A stretch of 64,000 nt of DNA, from contig NZ_CP163444.1 in assembly GCF_041053105.1 (NCBI RefSeq), forward strand, positions 7,100,501 through 7,164,500, given 5' to 3'. Position numbers and translations under genes: made by a program. Shown piece after piece: positions 37,119 through 45,467 of this stretch (its first letter is position 1; every line of letters starts with the position of its first letter). The notes under the pieces are model-generated. The model was not told where the DNA came from. It saw nothing but the letters and a program-made list of their open reading frames with translations, and ran no database searches. This DNA is from Streptomyces sp. R44. Lineage in GTDB: Bacteria > Actinomycetota > Actinomycetes > Streptomycetales > Streptomycetaceae.

Positions 37119-39538
37119 GCACCGAACCCCGCGTACAGTCAGCTCTGTTGACCCTGTCGGACTACGAAGAAGCCGCCAAGCACTGCTTCGACCGGGCGAG
37201 TTGGGACTTCATCGCGGGCGGCGCCGGTCAGGAGCGCACCCTGGCGGCCAATCTGGCGGCCTTCGACCGGGTGCGGCTGCATCCGCGGGTGCTGTCCGGT
37301 GCCGGCCTTCCCGAGACCAAGACCAGGGTACTGGGACGCAGTTGGTCCGCGCCGATCGCGGTGGCGCCGATGGCGTACCACACCCTGGCCGACCCGGAAG
37401 GCGAGGTGGCCACCGCGCGGGCCGCCGGCCGGGCCGGCCTCCCGCTGGTGGTGAGCACCTTCGCGGGCCGGACCTTCGAGTCCATCGCCGAGGCCGCCAG
37501 CACCCCGCTCTGGCTCCAGGTCTACTGCTTCCGGGACCGGGCGACCACCCGGCAGCTGGTGGAGCGGGCCGAGCGGGCCGGCTTCGAGGCGCTGGTGCTC
37601 ACCGTCGACGCGCCGCGGCTCGGCCGTCGGCTGCGCGACCTGCGCAACGACTTCCGGCTGCCGGACGGGATGGTGCCCGCCAACCTCACCGGTGGCGACT
37701 TCGCCTCCCCGAGTGCCCACGCGCTCACCGAGTTCGACCCCGCGTTGGACTGGTCGGTGATCGGCTGGCTGCGGGAGATCAGCTCACTCCCGGTGCTGGT
37801 CAAGGGAGTGCTGAGCGCCGCCGACGCCCGGGCTGCGCTGCGCGCCGGAGTCGACGGCATCGTGGTCTCCAACCACGGTGGCCGCCAACTGGACGGCGCC
37901 CCCGCCACGTTGGACGCGCTGCCGGAGATCACGGCGGCCGTCGCCGGGGCCTGCCCGGTGATGGTCGACGGCGGCATCCGCCGTGGCGCCGACGTGCTGG
38001 CCGCCTTGGCACTGGGCGCCGACGCGATCCTGCTGGGCCGGCCGGTCCTGCACGGCCTCGCGGTCGGCGGCGAGCAGGGCGCCACCAACCTGTTGGAGCT
38101 CATCACGGAGGAGTTGGTCGAAGCCATGGCGCTCACCGGAACCCCGTCGGTCGCCGAGGCGACCGCTGCCCTGGTCGGCGCCGAGCCGGCCCAGCCGCCG
38201 CACCCCGCCCCGACCTCCCAGCCCGCCGGGCTGCTCAAGGCGGAGCTGCACCGCAGCGTCAGCGACCCGGTGCTGGACACCATGAACTTCCTCAACGAAG
38301 TCACCACCCGTTACCCGCAGGCGATCTCGTTCGCCCCCGGCCGCCCGTACGAAGGCTTCTTCGACACCGAGCAGATCTTCACCCATCTGCGGCGCTACCT
38401 GGACCACCTGGAGGCGCAGGGAGCGTCCCCCGATCAGGTGCGCTCCACGCTCTTCCAGTACGGCCCGACCAGCGGCCAGATCCGCGAGCTGATCGCGGAT
38501 TCGCTCCGCAAGGACGAGAACACCGACGTCGCCCCCGAGTCCATCGTGGTCACGGTGGGGTGCCAAGAGGCGATGTTCCTCGCCGTGCGGGCGCTGATCT
38601 CCGGACCCGAGGACGTGCTCCTGGTCTCCAGCCCCTGCTACGTGGGGATCACCGGCGCGGCTCGACTGCTGGACGTCACCCCGACCGCCGTGGCCGAGCG
38701 TGAGTCCGGCTTCGACTGCGCCGATCTGGAAGCGGCCATCCTGGCCGAGCGGGCCCGCGGCCGCCGTCCCCGGGCGTTCTACGTGATCCCCGACCACTCC
38801 AACCCCTCCGGCACCACGATGCCGCTGCAGACCCGGCTCGACCTGCTCGACCTGGCGCAGCGCCACGACATCCTGCTGCTGGAGGACAGCCCGTACCGGA
38901 TGGTCAGCCCGGGGCAGCAGTTGCCCACGCTGAAGTCCCTGGACCGCCACCGGCGGGTGGTACAGCTGGGATCGTTCTCCAAGACGCTCTTCCCCGGTGC
39001 CCGGGTCGGCTACATGGTGGCCGACCAGGCGGTGGTGGATGCCGACGGCCGCACCGGCCTGCTGGCCGACGAGCTCGCCAAGATCAAGAGCATGATCACG
39101 GTGAATACCTCGGCCGTGAGCCAGGCTGTGGTAGCAGGCATGCTGCTCGCGGCCGACGGTCGGACCTCCGAGCTGAACAGCGAGACCGCCGTCTACTACG
39201 GCGACGCGATGCGGGTCACCCTGGAGGAGCTCGCCAAGCAGTTCCCGGCCGCCGAGCGGGAGGCCCTCGGGGTGCGCTGGAACGAGCCCACCGGCGGCTT
39301 CTTCCTCAGCCTCACTGTGCCGTTCCAGGCCGACAACGCGGCGCTGAGCCGCTCGGCCGAGGAGTTCGGTGTGATCTGGACCCCGATGTCCTACTTCTAT
39401 CCGGACGGCGGTGGCGAGCATGCCGTCCGGCTGTCCGTCAGCTACCTGACGCACCAGGAGATAGCCGACGGGATGGAGCGGTTGGCGCACTTCATCAAGT
39501 CCCAGTCCCAGTTCCAGTCCCATACGGCCCGCGGCTGA
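37115..39538 (+). CDS. Fusion of 4-hydroxymandelate oxidase (HmO) and Hpg aminotransferase (HpgT)
   Basis: An 807-residue two-enzyme protein. Residues 1-360 are an FMN-dependent alpha-hydroxyacid oxidase (LSDYEEAAKHCFDRASWDFIA, VAPMAYHTLADPEGE, active-site SNHGGRQLDG, VDGGIRRGADV), which oxidises 4-hydroxymandelate to 4-hydroxyphenylglyoxylate. After a Pro-rich linker (about 355-375) comes a fold-type I aminotransferase (QYGPTSGQ, VTVGCQEAMF, the PLP Lys in LGSFSKTLFPGARVGY, and VRLSVSY), which makes L-Hpg. The start overlaps hmaS. Separate hmO and hpgT genes are the usual form in CDA- and vancomycin-type clusters; fused forms occur in ramoplanin/enduracidin-type clusters, as far as I recall. 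A short relic follows. Confidence 0.93.
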   Translation: MSTEPRVQSALLTLSDYEEAAKHCFDRASWDFIAGGAGQERTLAANLAAFDRVRLHPRVLSGAGLPETKTRVLGRSWSAPIAVAPMAYHTLADPEGEVATARAAGRAGLPLVVSTFAGRTFESIAEAASTPLWLQVYCFRDRATTRQLVERAERAGFEALVLTVDAPRLGRRLRDLRNDFRLPDGMVPANLTGGDFASPSAHALTEFDPALDWSVIGWLREISSLPVLVKGVLSAADARAALRAGVDGIVVSNHGGRQLDGAPATLDALPEITAAVAGACPVMVDGGIRRGADVLAALALGADAILLGRPVLHGLAVGGEQGATNLLELITEELVEAMALTGTPSVAEATAALVGAEPAQPPHPAPTSQPAGLLKAELHRSVSDPVLDTMNFLNEVTTRYPQAISFAPGRPYEGFFDTEQIFTHLRRYLDHLEAQGASPDQVRSTLFQYGPTSGQIRELIADSLRKDENTDVAPESIVVTVGCQEAMFLAVRALISGPEDVLLVSSPCYVGITGAARLLDVTPTAVAERESGFDCADLEAAILAERARGRRPRAFYVIPDHSNPSGTTMPLQTRLDLLDLAQRHDILLLEDSPYRMVSPGQQLPTLKSLDRHRRVVQLGSFSKTLFPGARVGYMVADQAVVDADGRTGLLADELAKIKSMITVNTSAVSQAVVAGMLLAADGRTSELNSETAVYYGDAMRVTLEELAKQFPAAEREALGVRWNEPTGGFFLSLTVPFQADNAALSRSAEEFGVIWTPMSYFYPDGGGEHAVRLSVSYLTHQEIADGMERLAHFIKSQSQFQSHTARG

Positions 39539-39684
39539 GCCGTCCGCGCCCGAACCCCGAGGGAGCTGCCCATGCCGGCCTGCCGCTGACCCCGGCCGAG
39601 CAGCCCACCGGGCCGTTGCCGGTCGAGGCGCCCGACAGGGCGGAGGAGACCTGGACCAGGTTCGTCCGGGACCGCCGCGGCTAA
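39539..39684 (+). pseudogene. Relic segment between hmO-hpgT and the insertion sequences
   Basis: A start codon at 39572 is followed after five codons by TGA. Another frame reads LPLTPAEQPTGPLPVEAPDRAEETWTRFVRDRRG and stops at the TAA that became the IS target. It may be the tail of a gene that was lost; I cannot assign it. Confidence 0.3.
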
Positions 39685-39723
39685 GAGGTCGCCTCATTTG
39701 GCCTGCTGAGTAGTCTGCGCCGT

Positions 39724-40526
39724 GTGGTGATGGTCGAACATTTGGTGCCGGACAAGCTGTGGGAGCTGTTCCAGCGGGTGGTCCCGCCCGCTCCGGCACG
39801 ACCGCAGGGCGGCGGCAGACGCCGGTACGGAGACCGCGAAGTGCTGGCCGCGATCGTCTTCGTGGCCACAACAGGCTGCACCTGGCGGCAGCTGCCGCCG
39901 ATCTTCGGTCCGTCGGGACCAACCGCACACCGGCGCTTCGCCGAGTGGAGTACCGTCCGGGTCTGGGCCAAGTTGCACCGCGTCATCCTCGATGAGCTGG
40001 GCTCGCGCGGCAGCCTGGACTGGTCGCGCTGCGCGCTTGACTCGGTGAACATGCGGGCCCTGAAAGGGGGGACCTGACAGGCCCGAATCCTGTCGACCGG
40101 GGCAAGAACGGCTCGAAGATCCACTTGATCAGCGAGCGGACCGGTCTGCCCATCTCCGTCGGGATCTCCGGCGCGAACCTTCACGACAGCCATGCGCTTG
40201 AGCCGCTGGTCCGCGGTATTCCCCCGATCCGTTCGCGTCGCGGCCCGCGACGCCGACGACCCGCCAAACTCCACGCGGACAAGGGATACGACTACGACCA
40301 CCTGCGCCGATGGCTCCGCTCGCGCGGCATCCGCCACCGCATCGCCCGCAGAGGCGTCGAGTCCTCCACGCGGCTGGGTCGGCACCGCTGGACGATCGAG
40401 CGCACGATGTCATGGCTGGGCGGCTGCCGCCGCCTGCACCGCCGCTACGAGCGCAAGGCCGAACACTTCCTCGCTTTCACCGCCATCGCCTGCACCCTCA
40501 TCTGCTACCGCCGCCAGAAGCCGTGA
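39724..40526 (+). CDS. IS5-family transposase in two frames (probable -1 frameshift)
   Basis: The first frame (39724-40077, 118 residues) has VPDKLWELFQRVVPP, GCTWRQLPPIFG and LDWSRCALDSVN, the N-terminal half with the first catalytic Asp. The second, in the -1 frame and ending at 40526, has KNGSKIHLISERTGLPI, LHADKGYDYDHLRRWL (second Asp) and RHRWTIERTMSWL (the Glu). The junction CTGAAAGGGGGGACCTGA is a slippery A3G6 run just before the first stop, so a programmed -1 shift producing one DDE transposase of about 267 residues is likely. A simple inactivating frameshift is the alternative. Confidence 0.8.
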
Positions 40527-40551
40527 CCATTGCACCAGGGGCTGCGGCAAC

Positions 40552-40884
40552 ATGGTGCAGGTGAGCGCATCATCTGAGCAGGTTCAGAACGCAGCCCGTC
40601 TCTGGCACGAACACCGTCATGCACCCTTCCCCGCCAGTCTGCGCGGTGCCGAGTTCGGGGGTACAGACATGGTGTTGCTCGACGCGGATACCGCCGGCTG
40701 CGTTCTTACGTGGCTGAACAACGGCGGCGCTCTCGACCCGAAGCGCACCCGCATCCTGCAGAGCTGCATCGAGGACCTGGACCGTGTCATCCCTCAGATC
40801 ACCGAACTCACAGGAATCCAGTACTACGAGCGCCTGCGTCAGCTCGCCCTACTCGTATCCAGGGCTCTCTCCAGGACCAGATGA
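40552..40884 (+). CDS. Conserved hypothetical protein carried inside insertion sequence A
   Basis: A 110-residue soluble protein (ARLWHEHRHAPFPASLRG, DMVLLDADTAGCVLTWLNN, CIEDLDRVIPQITEL). It resembles small proteins of unknown function seen elsewhere in Streptomyces genomes. It lies between the transposase stop and the right inverted repeat, so it travels with the IS. The stop is only nine bases from the element end. No function can be proposed. Confidence 0.6.
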   Translation: MVQVSASSEQVQNAARLWHEHRHAPFPASLRGAEFGGTDMVLLDADTAGCVLTWLNNGGALDPKRTRILQSCIEDLDRVIPQITELTGIQYYERLRQLALLVSRALSRTR

Positions 40885-40896
40885 GACGACCTCTAA

Positions 40897-42014
40897 GTGA
40901 GCGTTTTACTCATGCTCATGCCAGTTTGATGCGATTCTGAATCGTCGGCCTCGTAGGGTGACCGCACCTTATCCACCGGAATGTGTCTCTTCTTGAAGGC
41001 TACGGGCCAGGGAAACAGCTCGGTCTGCCCCAGAACATCCTGTCTCGATTACGCAAGCACCAGTTCGCGGCATACCCGGGCGCATACCAACGCTCCCCAT
41101 ACCCCCGCACACGCCCTCCCCGGCAGCCACCAGCGCCAGTAATCCCACATCATGCGACCACCCCGGCCCTACCCCAGCGACCTGTCCGACGCGCGATGGG
41201 AACTGATCCGCCCCACCCTCGAAACCTGGCGCCAGGCCCGCGCCGGGATCCGCCGGCCCCACCACGACCTGCGGGCCCTGATGAACGCGATCCTCTACGT
41301 CGACCGCACCGGCATCCCCTGGCGCTATCTGCCCCACGACTTCCCACCCTGGCAGAGCGTCTACGGCTACTTCGCCCACTGGCAGAACGACGGCATCTTC
41401 GACCAACTCAACGGCCTCCTACGCGGCCTGCTCCGCCAGGCCGAAGGCCGCGAACCAGAACCCACCGCCTGCCTGCTCGACTCCCAGAGCATCAAGACCT
41501 CCGCCAACGTCCACCTCGCCGACCAGGGCATCGACCCCGCGAAAAAGATCCTCGGCCGCAAGCGGCACATCGCCACCGACACCCTCGGCCTCCTCCTCGC
41601 CGTTCTCGTCACCGCCGCCAGCGTCCACGACTCCGCCGCCGGCACCCGTCTCATCGACGACATCGCCGCCCGCCACCCCACCATCACCAAAGCCTGGGCC
41701 GACAACGGCTACAAGAACAAAGCCATCGAACACGCAGCCACCCGCGGCATCGACCTCGAGATCGTCCAACGCGACCCCCACACCCGCGGTTTCACCGTCC
41801 AACCCCGCCGCTGGGTCATCGAAAGAACCCTCGGCTGGCTCATGCACCACCGCCGCCTGGCCCGCGACTACGAAACCCACCCACACAGATCAGCAGCCAT
41901 GATCCAAATCGCCGCCATCAGCCTCATGACGCGACGCCTCACCCAACAGAACACACCCAACTGGCGCGACACCTGACCACAAACGAAACAGACAACCGAG
42001 AATCAAACGCTCAC
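40897..42014. mobile_element. Insertion sequence B, IS5-family, 1,118 bp
   Basis: The ends are GTGAGCGTTT and AAACGCTCAC, perfect 10-bp inverted repeats. TAA lies on both sides (40894-40896, 42015-42017), and the left TAA is shared with element A. The transposase gene is intact, and about 250 bp of non-coding leader precede it. Confidence 0.82.
41152..41976 (+). CDS. IS5-family DDE transposase
   Basis: A 274-residue intact transposase. It opens with YPSDLSDARWELIRPTL (DUF4096-type N-terminus), then YVDRTGIPWRYLPHDFPPW, CLLDSQSIKTSANV (first Asp), HIATDTLGLLLAVLVTAASVHD, AWADNGYKNKAIEHA (second Asp) and RRWVIERTLGWLMHHRRL (the Glu in Y/W-x2-ER). All DDE residues are present, so the element could be active. 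Confidence 0.93.
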   Translation: MRPPRPYPSDLSDARWELIRPTLETWRQARAGIRRPHHDLRALMNAILYVDRTGIPWRYLPHDFPPWQSVYGYFAHWQNDGIFDQLNGLLRGLLRQAEGREPEPTACLLDSQSIKTSANVHLADQGIDPAKKILGRKRHIATDTLGLLLAVLVTAASVHDSAAGTRLIDDIAARHPTITKAWADNGYKNKAIEHAATRGIDLEIVQRDPHTRGFTVQPRRWVIERTLGWLMHHRRLARDYETHPHRSAAMIQIAAISLMTRRLTQQNTPNWRDT

Positions 42015-42260
42015 TAAGACGACGTCCCCGGCCCCCTCACCCGCTTCGCCGGCACCGCGACCGCCGGGAGCGCCTCATGACGATCACCGGACTCCTCACC
42101 ACGCCCTGGTTCCGCGCACCCCGTCGGGTCGTCCACAGCGAGCCCGGCCCCGTTGATCCACCAGGAGCTGGAGCGCACCACCACCATCGACCGGGTGCGC
42201 CCGGGCCGGCGGCCAAGCGGGCAGGCTCATCCGAGTTCTCCGCGTTGTCCGGGGTGCCCG
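42015..42260 (+). pseudogene. Relic coding segments right of the insertion sequences
   Basis: One frame reads DDVPGPLTRFAGTATAGSAS to a stop that overlaps an ATG (ATGA), after which ITGLLTTPWFRAPRRVVH follows to 42286. The overlap looks like the junction of two former operon genes, both now truncated. The second resembles the beginning of a type II thioesterase only loosely, and I make no assignment. Confidence 0.3.
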
Positions 42261-43064
42261 TCAGTACTTGCCGAGGAATTCGGTGATCGCGGCGTTGACC
42301 GCCTCCGGTCGCTCCAGGTGCCCCAGGTGTCCGGCGTCGGGGATCTCGACGAAGTCGCAGCCGGGGATGGCGTCGGCCACCTCCGAGACCAGGTGGGGCG
42401 GGCAGATCAGGTCGTCGGCGAAACCGATCACCCGACACGGCACCGTGATCGCGCGCAGCGCCTTGCGTCGGTCGCCGGTCTGGGTGACCCAAGCCTGGCC
42501 GTCGGCGGTATTGCTGCCGCTGCCGGTCAGTTCGAAGATGTCCAGCCAGGAGCGGATGGCGTCGTCGTCGTTCAGCGAGGCGGGGGAGAGCATCTTCAGG
42601 ACGGTGTGGACCGCCTCGTACTTGGACGGCAGTTGGACGCGATTCTCCCGCATCAGCTGGTCGCTCTCCTGCATCGCCCGGCGCATCGCGTCAGACCGGG
42701 CCCTTGCCGCCATGAGGACAGCCGAGCGCACCAGATGAGGTGCCTCGATGGCCAGTTCCTGGGCGATCATGGCGCCCATGGAGTACCCGACGATCCGGCA
42801 CGGGCCGAGGTCCAGCGCCTCGATGAGCCCCTTGGTGTCAGCCACCATGTCGGCCAGCGAGTACTTGCCCTCCGGTGCGTCCGAGCCGCCGATGCCCCGG
42901 TTGTCGAAGACGACCGCCTGGTAGCCGGCCTGGATGACGGCGGGAGTCTGGTGCATCGTCCAGACACGGCCCGCGGCCCCCGAACCCATGATGAACAGGA
43001 CGGGTTCGCCCTGGCCAGAGCGCTGGTACGAGAGGCGGATGCCGTTGGTGCTCACCTGAGGCAT
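42261..43064 (-). CDS. Alpha/beta hydrolase, cluster-associated
   Basis: A 267-residue serine hydrolase with LFIMGSGAAGRVW (oxyanion loop), DNRGIGGSD, the nucleophile GYSMGAM, the acid GFADDLICPP and the His of DAGHLGHLERP. Similar stand-alone hydrolases occur in lipo- and glycopeptide clusters, where they may clear mis-primed carrier proteins or act on the peptide. The GYSMG elbow fits more general hydrolases rather than classical type II thioesterases. A CAGGAG site precedes ATG 43064. The 26-bp upstream element is shared with the LLM monooxygenase gene. Confidence 0.85.
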   Translation of the reverse strand: MPQVSTNGIRLSYQRSGQGEPVLFIMGSGAAGRVWTMHQTPAVIQAGYQAVVFDNRGIGGSDAPEGKYSLADMVADTKGLIEALDLGPCRIVGYSMGAMIAQELAIEAPHLVRSAVLMAARARSDAMRRAMQESDQLMRENRVQLPSKYEAVHTVLKMLSPASLNDDDAIRSWLDIFELTGSGSNTADGQAWVTQTGDRRKALRAITVPCRVIGFADDLICPPHLVSEVADAIPGCDFVEIPDAGHLGHLERPEAVNAAITEFLGKY

Positions 43065-43118
43065 GGCGTCGGGACTCCTGAGCGAGAGGGAATCGAGGTG
43101 GAGGAGGCCCGCCGATAC

Positions 43119-43144
43119 GGCTCCGCTGCACCCACCTTGGCACC
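43119..43144 (-). repeat. Upstream element shared with the LLM monooxygenase gene, copy 2
   Basis: Matches 31619-31644 at 23 of 26 bases, 55-80 bp before the hydrolase start. Both copies are also followed, towards the gene, by a GGAGGAGGCC string. Confidence 0.55.
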
Positions 43145-43327
43145 GCGGCGCGCCGGTCATCAAACCAGGTTGTCTGCCCGGCGGTTCAGGGTGAGGGCGG
43201 TGGCCGGCCGGAAGCCGGGGTGGGTCGGTGGATGTGCAGGACGACGGCGGTGGCGGTGACCAGCCCACCGAGGTTCTAGGCGAAGCAGGAGAGACGGCAG
43301 ACGAAGCCGTCGGACCAGGCGAGCCGG

Positions 43328-43640
43328 ATGGACGAGTCCCACCCGCACATGTCGGACGGGGCGATCGCGTGGACCGCGGGATGGGGGACGAAGGCCGCCG
43401 CGGCCGGTCCGCGATGTTCAGCTGAGGCGGTGCCGCAGTTGAACGCACGAGTCGGCCGGGATGGCAAGGTGCGCCCGCTCAACAGCGGAGCGAGGCGGCA
43501 GGGCCCGCGGAACTCATCGCCGAGCACCCGCAGGGCACGTTGCGTGAGGTCGCCCGGCTCGCCTTGGTCTCGGCAGCGACGGTCAGCGGCGTGCGCAAGC
43601 GGCATCAGCTCGGTGCCCCCGCGGCGGACACCGGGAGCAG
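43328..43640 (+). pseudogene. Fragment of a second StrR-family (ParB-like) regulator
   Basis: One frame gives SHPHMSDGAIAWTAGWGTKA and RVGRDGKVRPLNS; after a frameshift, AEHPQGTLREVARLALVSAATVSGVRKRH follows. These parallel the intact regulator at 44475 (SHPQLSDRAIARTAGLGAKA, RVGRDGKVRPLNS, LREVARLAGLSPATVSDVRRR). The ParB-like first half and the C-terminal domain are gone. It is a degraded paralogue or duplication. Confidence 0.78.
43416..43444. promoter_or_regulatory. Candidate StrR-type box inside the regulator pseudogene
   Basis: GTTCAGCTG, 11 bases, CAGTTGAAC: correct geometry with one arm mismatch. The homologous stretch of the intact regulator (around 44911-44940) is similar but lacks the outer GTTC/GAAC, so this may be a coding relic rather than a true site. 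It is 352 bp from the hydrolase start. Confidence 0.4.
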
Positions 43641-44474
43641 CCCCGATGGGGCCGGCTCGAACTGCGCGGCCCTGACGTCGGTCGGGCACCCGAGCTGCGT
43701 GGCGAGCGGCGGCCCCGGCTGGTACAGCCGGACCCGGCCGCACCTTTTCATGTTGCACCACAAAATCAGGGATCAAAAGAACTTCTCCATGTCTCGGAGT
43801 GCTTGACCGGAACGCCTCCCGCGCTTCGCTGGTTCGGATGCGCTCGGGAATCGGCGGGCACTCCCGCCTTCCGCAGGTCGCGTTGAACGCGTGATGTCGC
43901 TGAATGTGCCTTCGACCGCTTCGGGCGCTATACCTCCCCTCTGTGAGGTATGTACAGGGAAAAGGCCTGACCGAAGGGCGATGGGCATTCCGGGTGCGGG
44001 GAGGAAGAACTCGCCAAGGGTGCCTCAGGGCACGGGTGGCGCGATGCGCGTGGACACTCGATCGGATAACACCGCTGATTCTCCATCAGTTCATCCTTTG
44101 TTACCCGATCAAGGTGTAGTCGTGTTGCTCAAAACGTCATGGGTGGGTCCATTTCCCGTGCCGGAACGGACCGATGTCACGAGAGGGGTTCACGGGCTGC
44201 CTGCAGGAATGACGTTCATTCAGTGGCTGATTCAAGCCAATTGATGAGCCGTACACGCTCACTGGTTGTGCCCCCTCGACAGTTCATGGGGCGGAAGTCA
44301 TGATCGAGTCACTGGAGTTTGGCTGGGACGTGACCTTGAGGGTCGGCTTCGAACCTTGGCGGTGATGCGCGGAGCGAGCCTGCGGGACCTGGTAGGCGCC
44401 TCGCCGGGACGCCCCTGTGGAGTGTCGACACGCGTCTGGGCCCAGCTCGAGCCGACAACCATCAGGGGGAGCAC
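43641..44474. other. Gene-free region upstream of the pathway activator
   Basis: About 830 bp with no supported gene. GC content is lower than the cluster average around 44040-44250. It probably holds the promoter of the regulator gene; I saw no StrR-type box in it. Confidence 0.4.
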
Positions 44475-45467
44475 GTGAGGCTGACCGTTAAAGACCGGAA
44501 ATCGACCGTCGTGGTGCCGGCCGCCGTGTTGCAGTTGGGAGAGTCACCGCGCACCGGCGGCCGGGACGAGGAGCACATCGCCAGGTTGGCCGAGTTGGAC
44601 GGCCCGCTTCCGCCGATCCTGGTCGAGCGGCACACCATGCGCGTGATCGACGGGACCCACCGGCTGCTGGCCGCGGTCTCCAAGGGCCAACTGGCCATCG
44701 AGGTCGAGTTCTTCGACGGCAGTAGTGCGGATGCCTTCCTGAAGGCGGTCGAGGCGAACGTCACCCATGGTCTGCCACTCTCCCTGGCCGACCGGCGGGC
44801 AGCAGCCGAGCGGATCGTGATCTCGCACCCGCAGCTTTCCGACCGGGCGATCGCCCGGACCGCGGGGCTGGGTGCCAAGGCGGTGGCGGCGATTCGCCGC
44901 CGCGTGGCTGAGACCGCGGATGGACCGCAGTTGCAGGTGAGGGTCGGTCGGGACGGCAAGGTCCGTCCGCTGAACAGCCTGGAAGGGCGCCGTCGGGCCG
45001 CGGAGCTGCTGGCCGAGCGCCCGGAGGCCTCGCTGCGCGAGGTCGCCAGGCTGGCCGGGCTCTCCCCGGCGACGGTCAGCGATGTCCGGCGCCGGCTGGC
45101 GGCCGGGGAGGCGAAGGCCACCGAGCAGGCGGGCGACGGCGCCATGGGCGTGGTGCTCCCGGCCCAGCGGACCCGAGCGACCGTGGCCCAGCACATGCGG
45201 CTGATGCGGTCCGACCCGGCCATGGTGCTGGAGAAGCTACTGCGCGACCCGTCGCTGCGCCACAAGGAGGAAGGCCGCCAACTGCTGCGTCTGCTGCAGC
45301 AGAACGCGATGGGGGCCAGTGAATGGTCCGAGCTCACCGAGGTCGTGCCCACGCACTGCGGGGCCCTGGTGGTGAACCTTGCCCGGCAGTGCGCCGAGAC
45401 CTGGCTGGAGTTCGCGCAGCAACTGGACGAGCGGGTTCGCGCGGTGGACCAGGCCGCGACCGGCTGA
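44475..45467 (+). CDS. StrR-family pathway-specific transcriptional activator
   Basis: A 330-residue protein. The first 110 residues are ParB-like (HIARLAELDGPLPPILVERH, MRVIDGTHRLLAAV, IEVEFFDGSSADAF), then VTHGLPLSLADRRAAAERI, a helix-turn-helix (LSDRAIARTAGLGAKAVAAIRRR), the signature RVGRDGKVRPLNSLEGRR and a second HTH (SLREVARLAGLSPATVSDVRRR). This is the layout of StrR, Bbr and Tei15*, activators of aminoglycoside and glycopeptide clusters that bind GTTC...N11...GAAC boxes. Such boxes lie at 31692, 34252 and 46035. GTG start with GGGGGA. It should switch on the synthetase operon and the Hpg/hydroxylase operon. Confidence 0.93.
   Translation: MRLTVKDRKSTVVVPAAVLQLGESPRTGGRDEEHIARLAELDGPLPPILVERHTMRVIDGTHRLLAAVSKGQLAIEVEFFDGSSADAFLKAVEANVTHGLPLSLADRRAAAERIVISHPQLSDRAIARTAGLGAKAVAAIRRRVAETADGPQLQVRVGRDGKVRPLNSLEGRRRAAELLAERPEASLREVARLAGLSPATVSDVRRRLAAGEAKATEQAGDGAMGVVLPAQRTRATVAQHMRLMRSDPAMVLEKLLRDPSLRHKEEGRQLLRLLQQNAMGASEWSELTEVVPTHCGALVVNLARQCAETWLEFAQQLDERVRAVDQAATG

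Larger units (their letters stand above)
39685..40893. mobile_element. Insertion sequence A, IS5-like, 1,209 bp
   Basis: Terminal inverted repeats are GAGGTCGCCTCATTTGG on the left and its near complement CCAGATGAGACGACCTC on the right (15 of 17 match). TAA flanks both ends (39682-39684, 40894-40896). The element carries a transposase in two overlapping frames and an extra small gene. The next element begins exactly after the right TAA. Confidence 0.8.
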
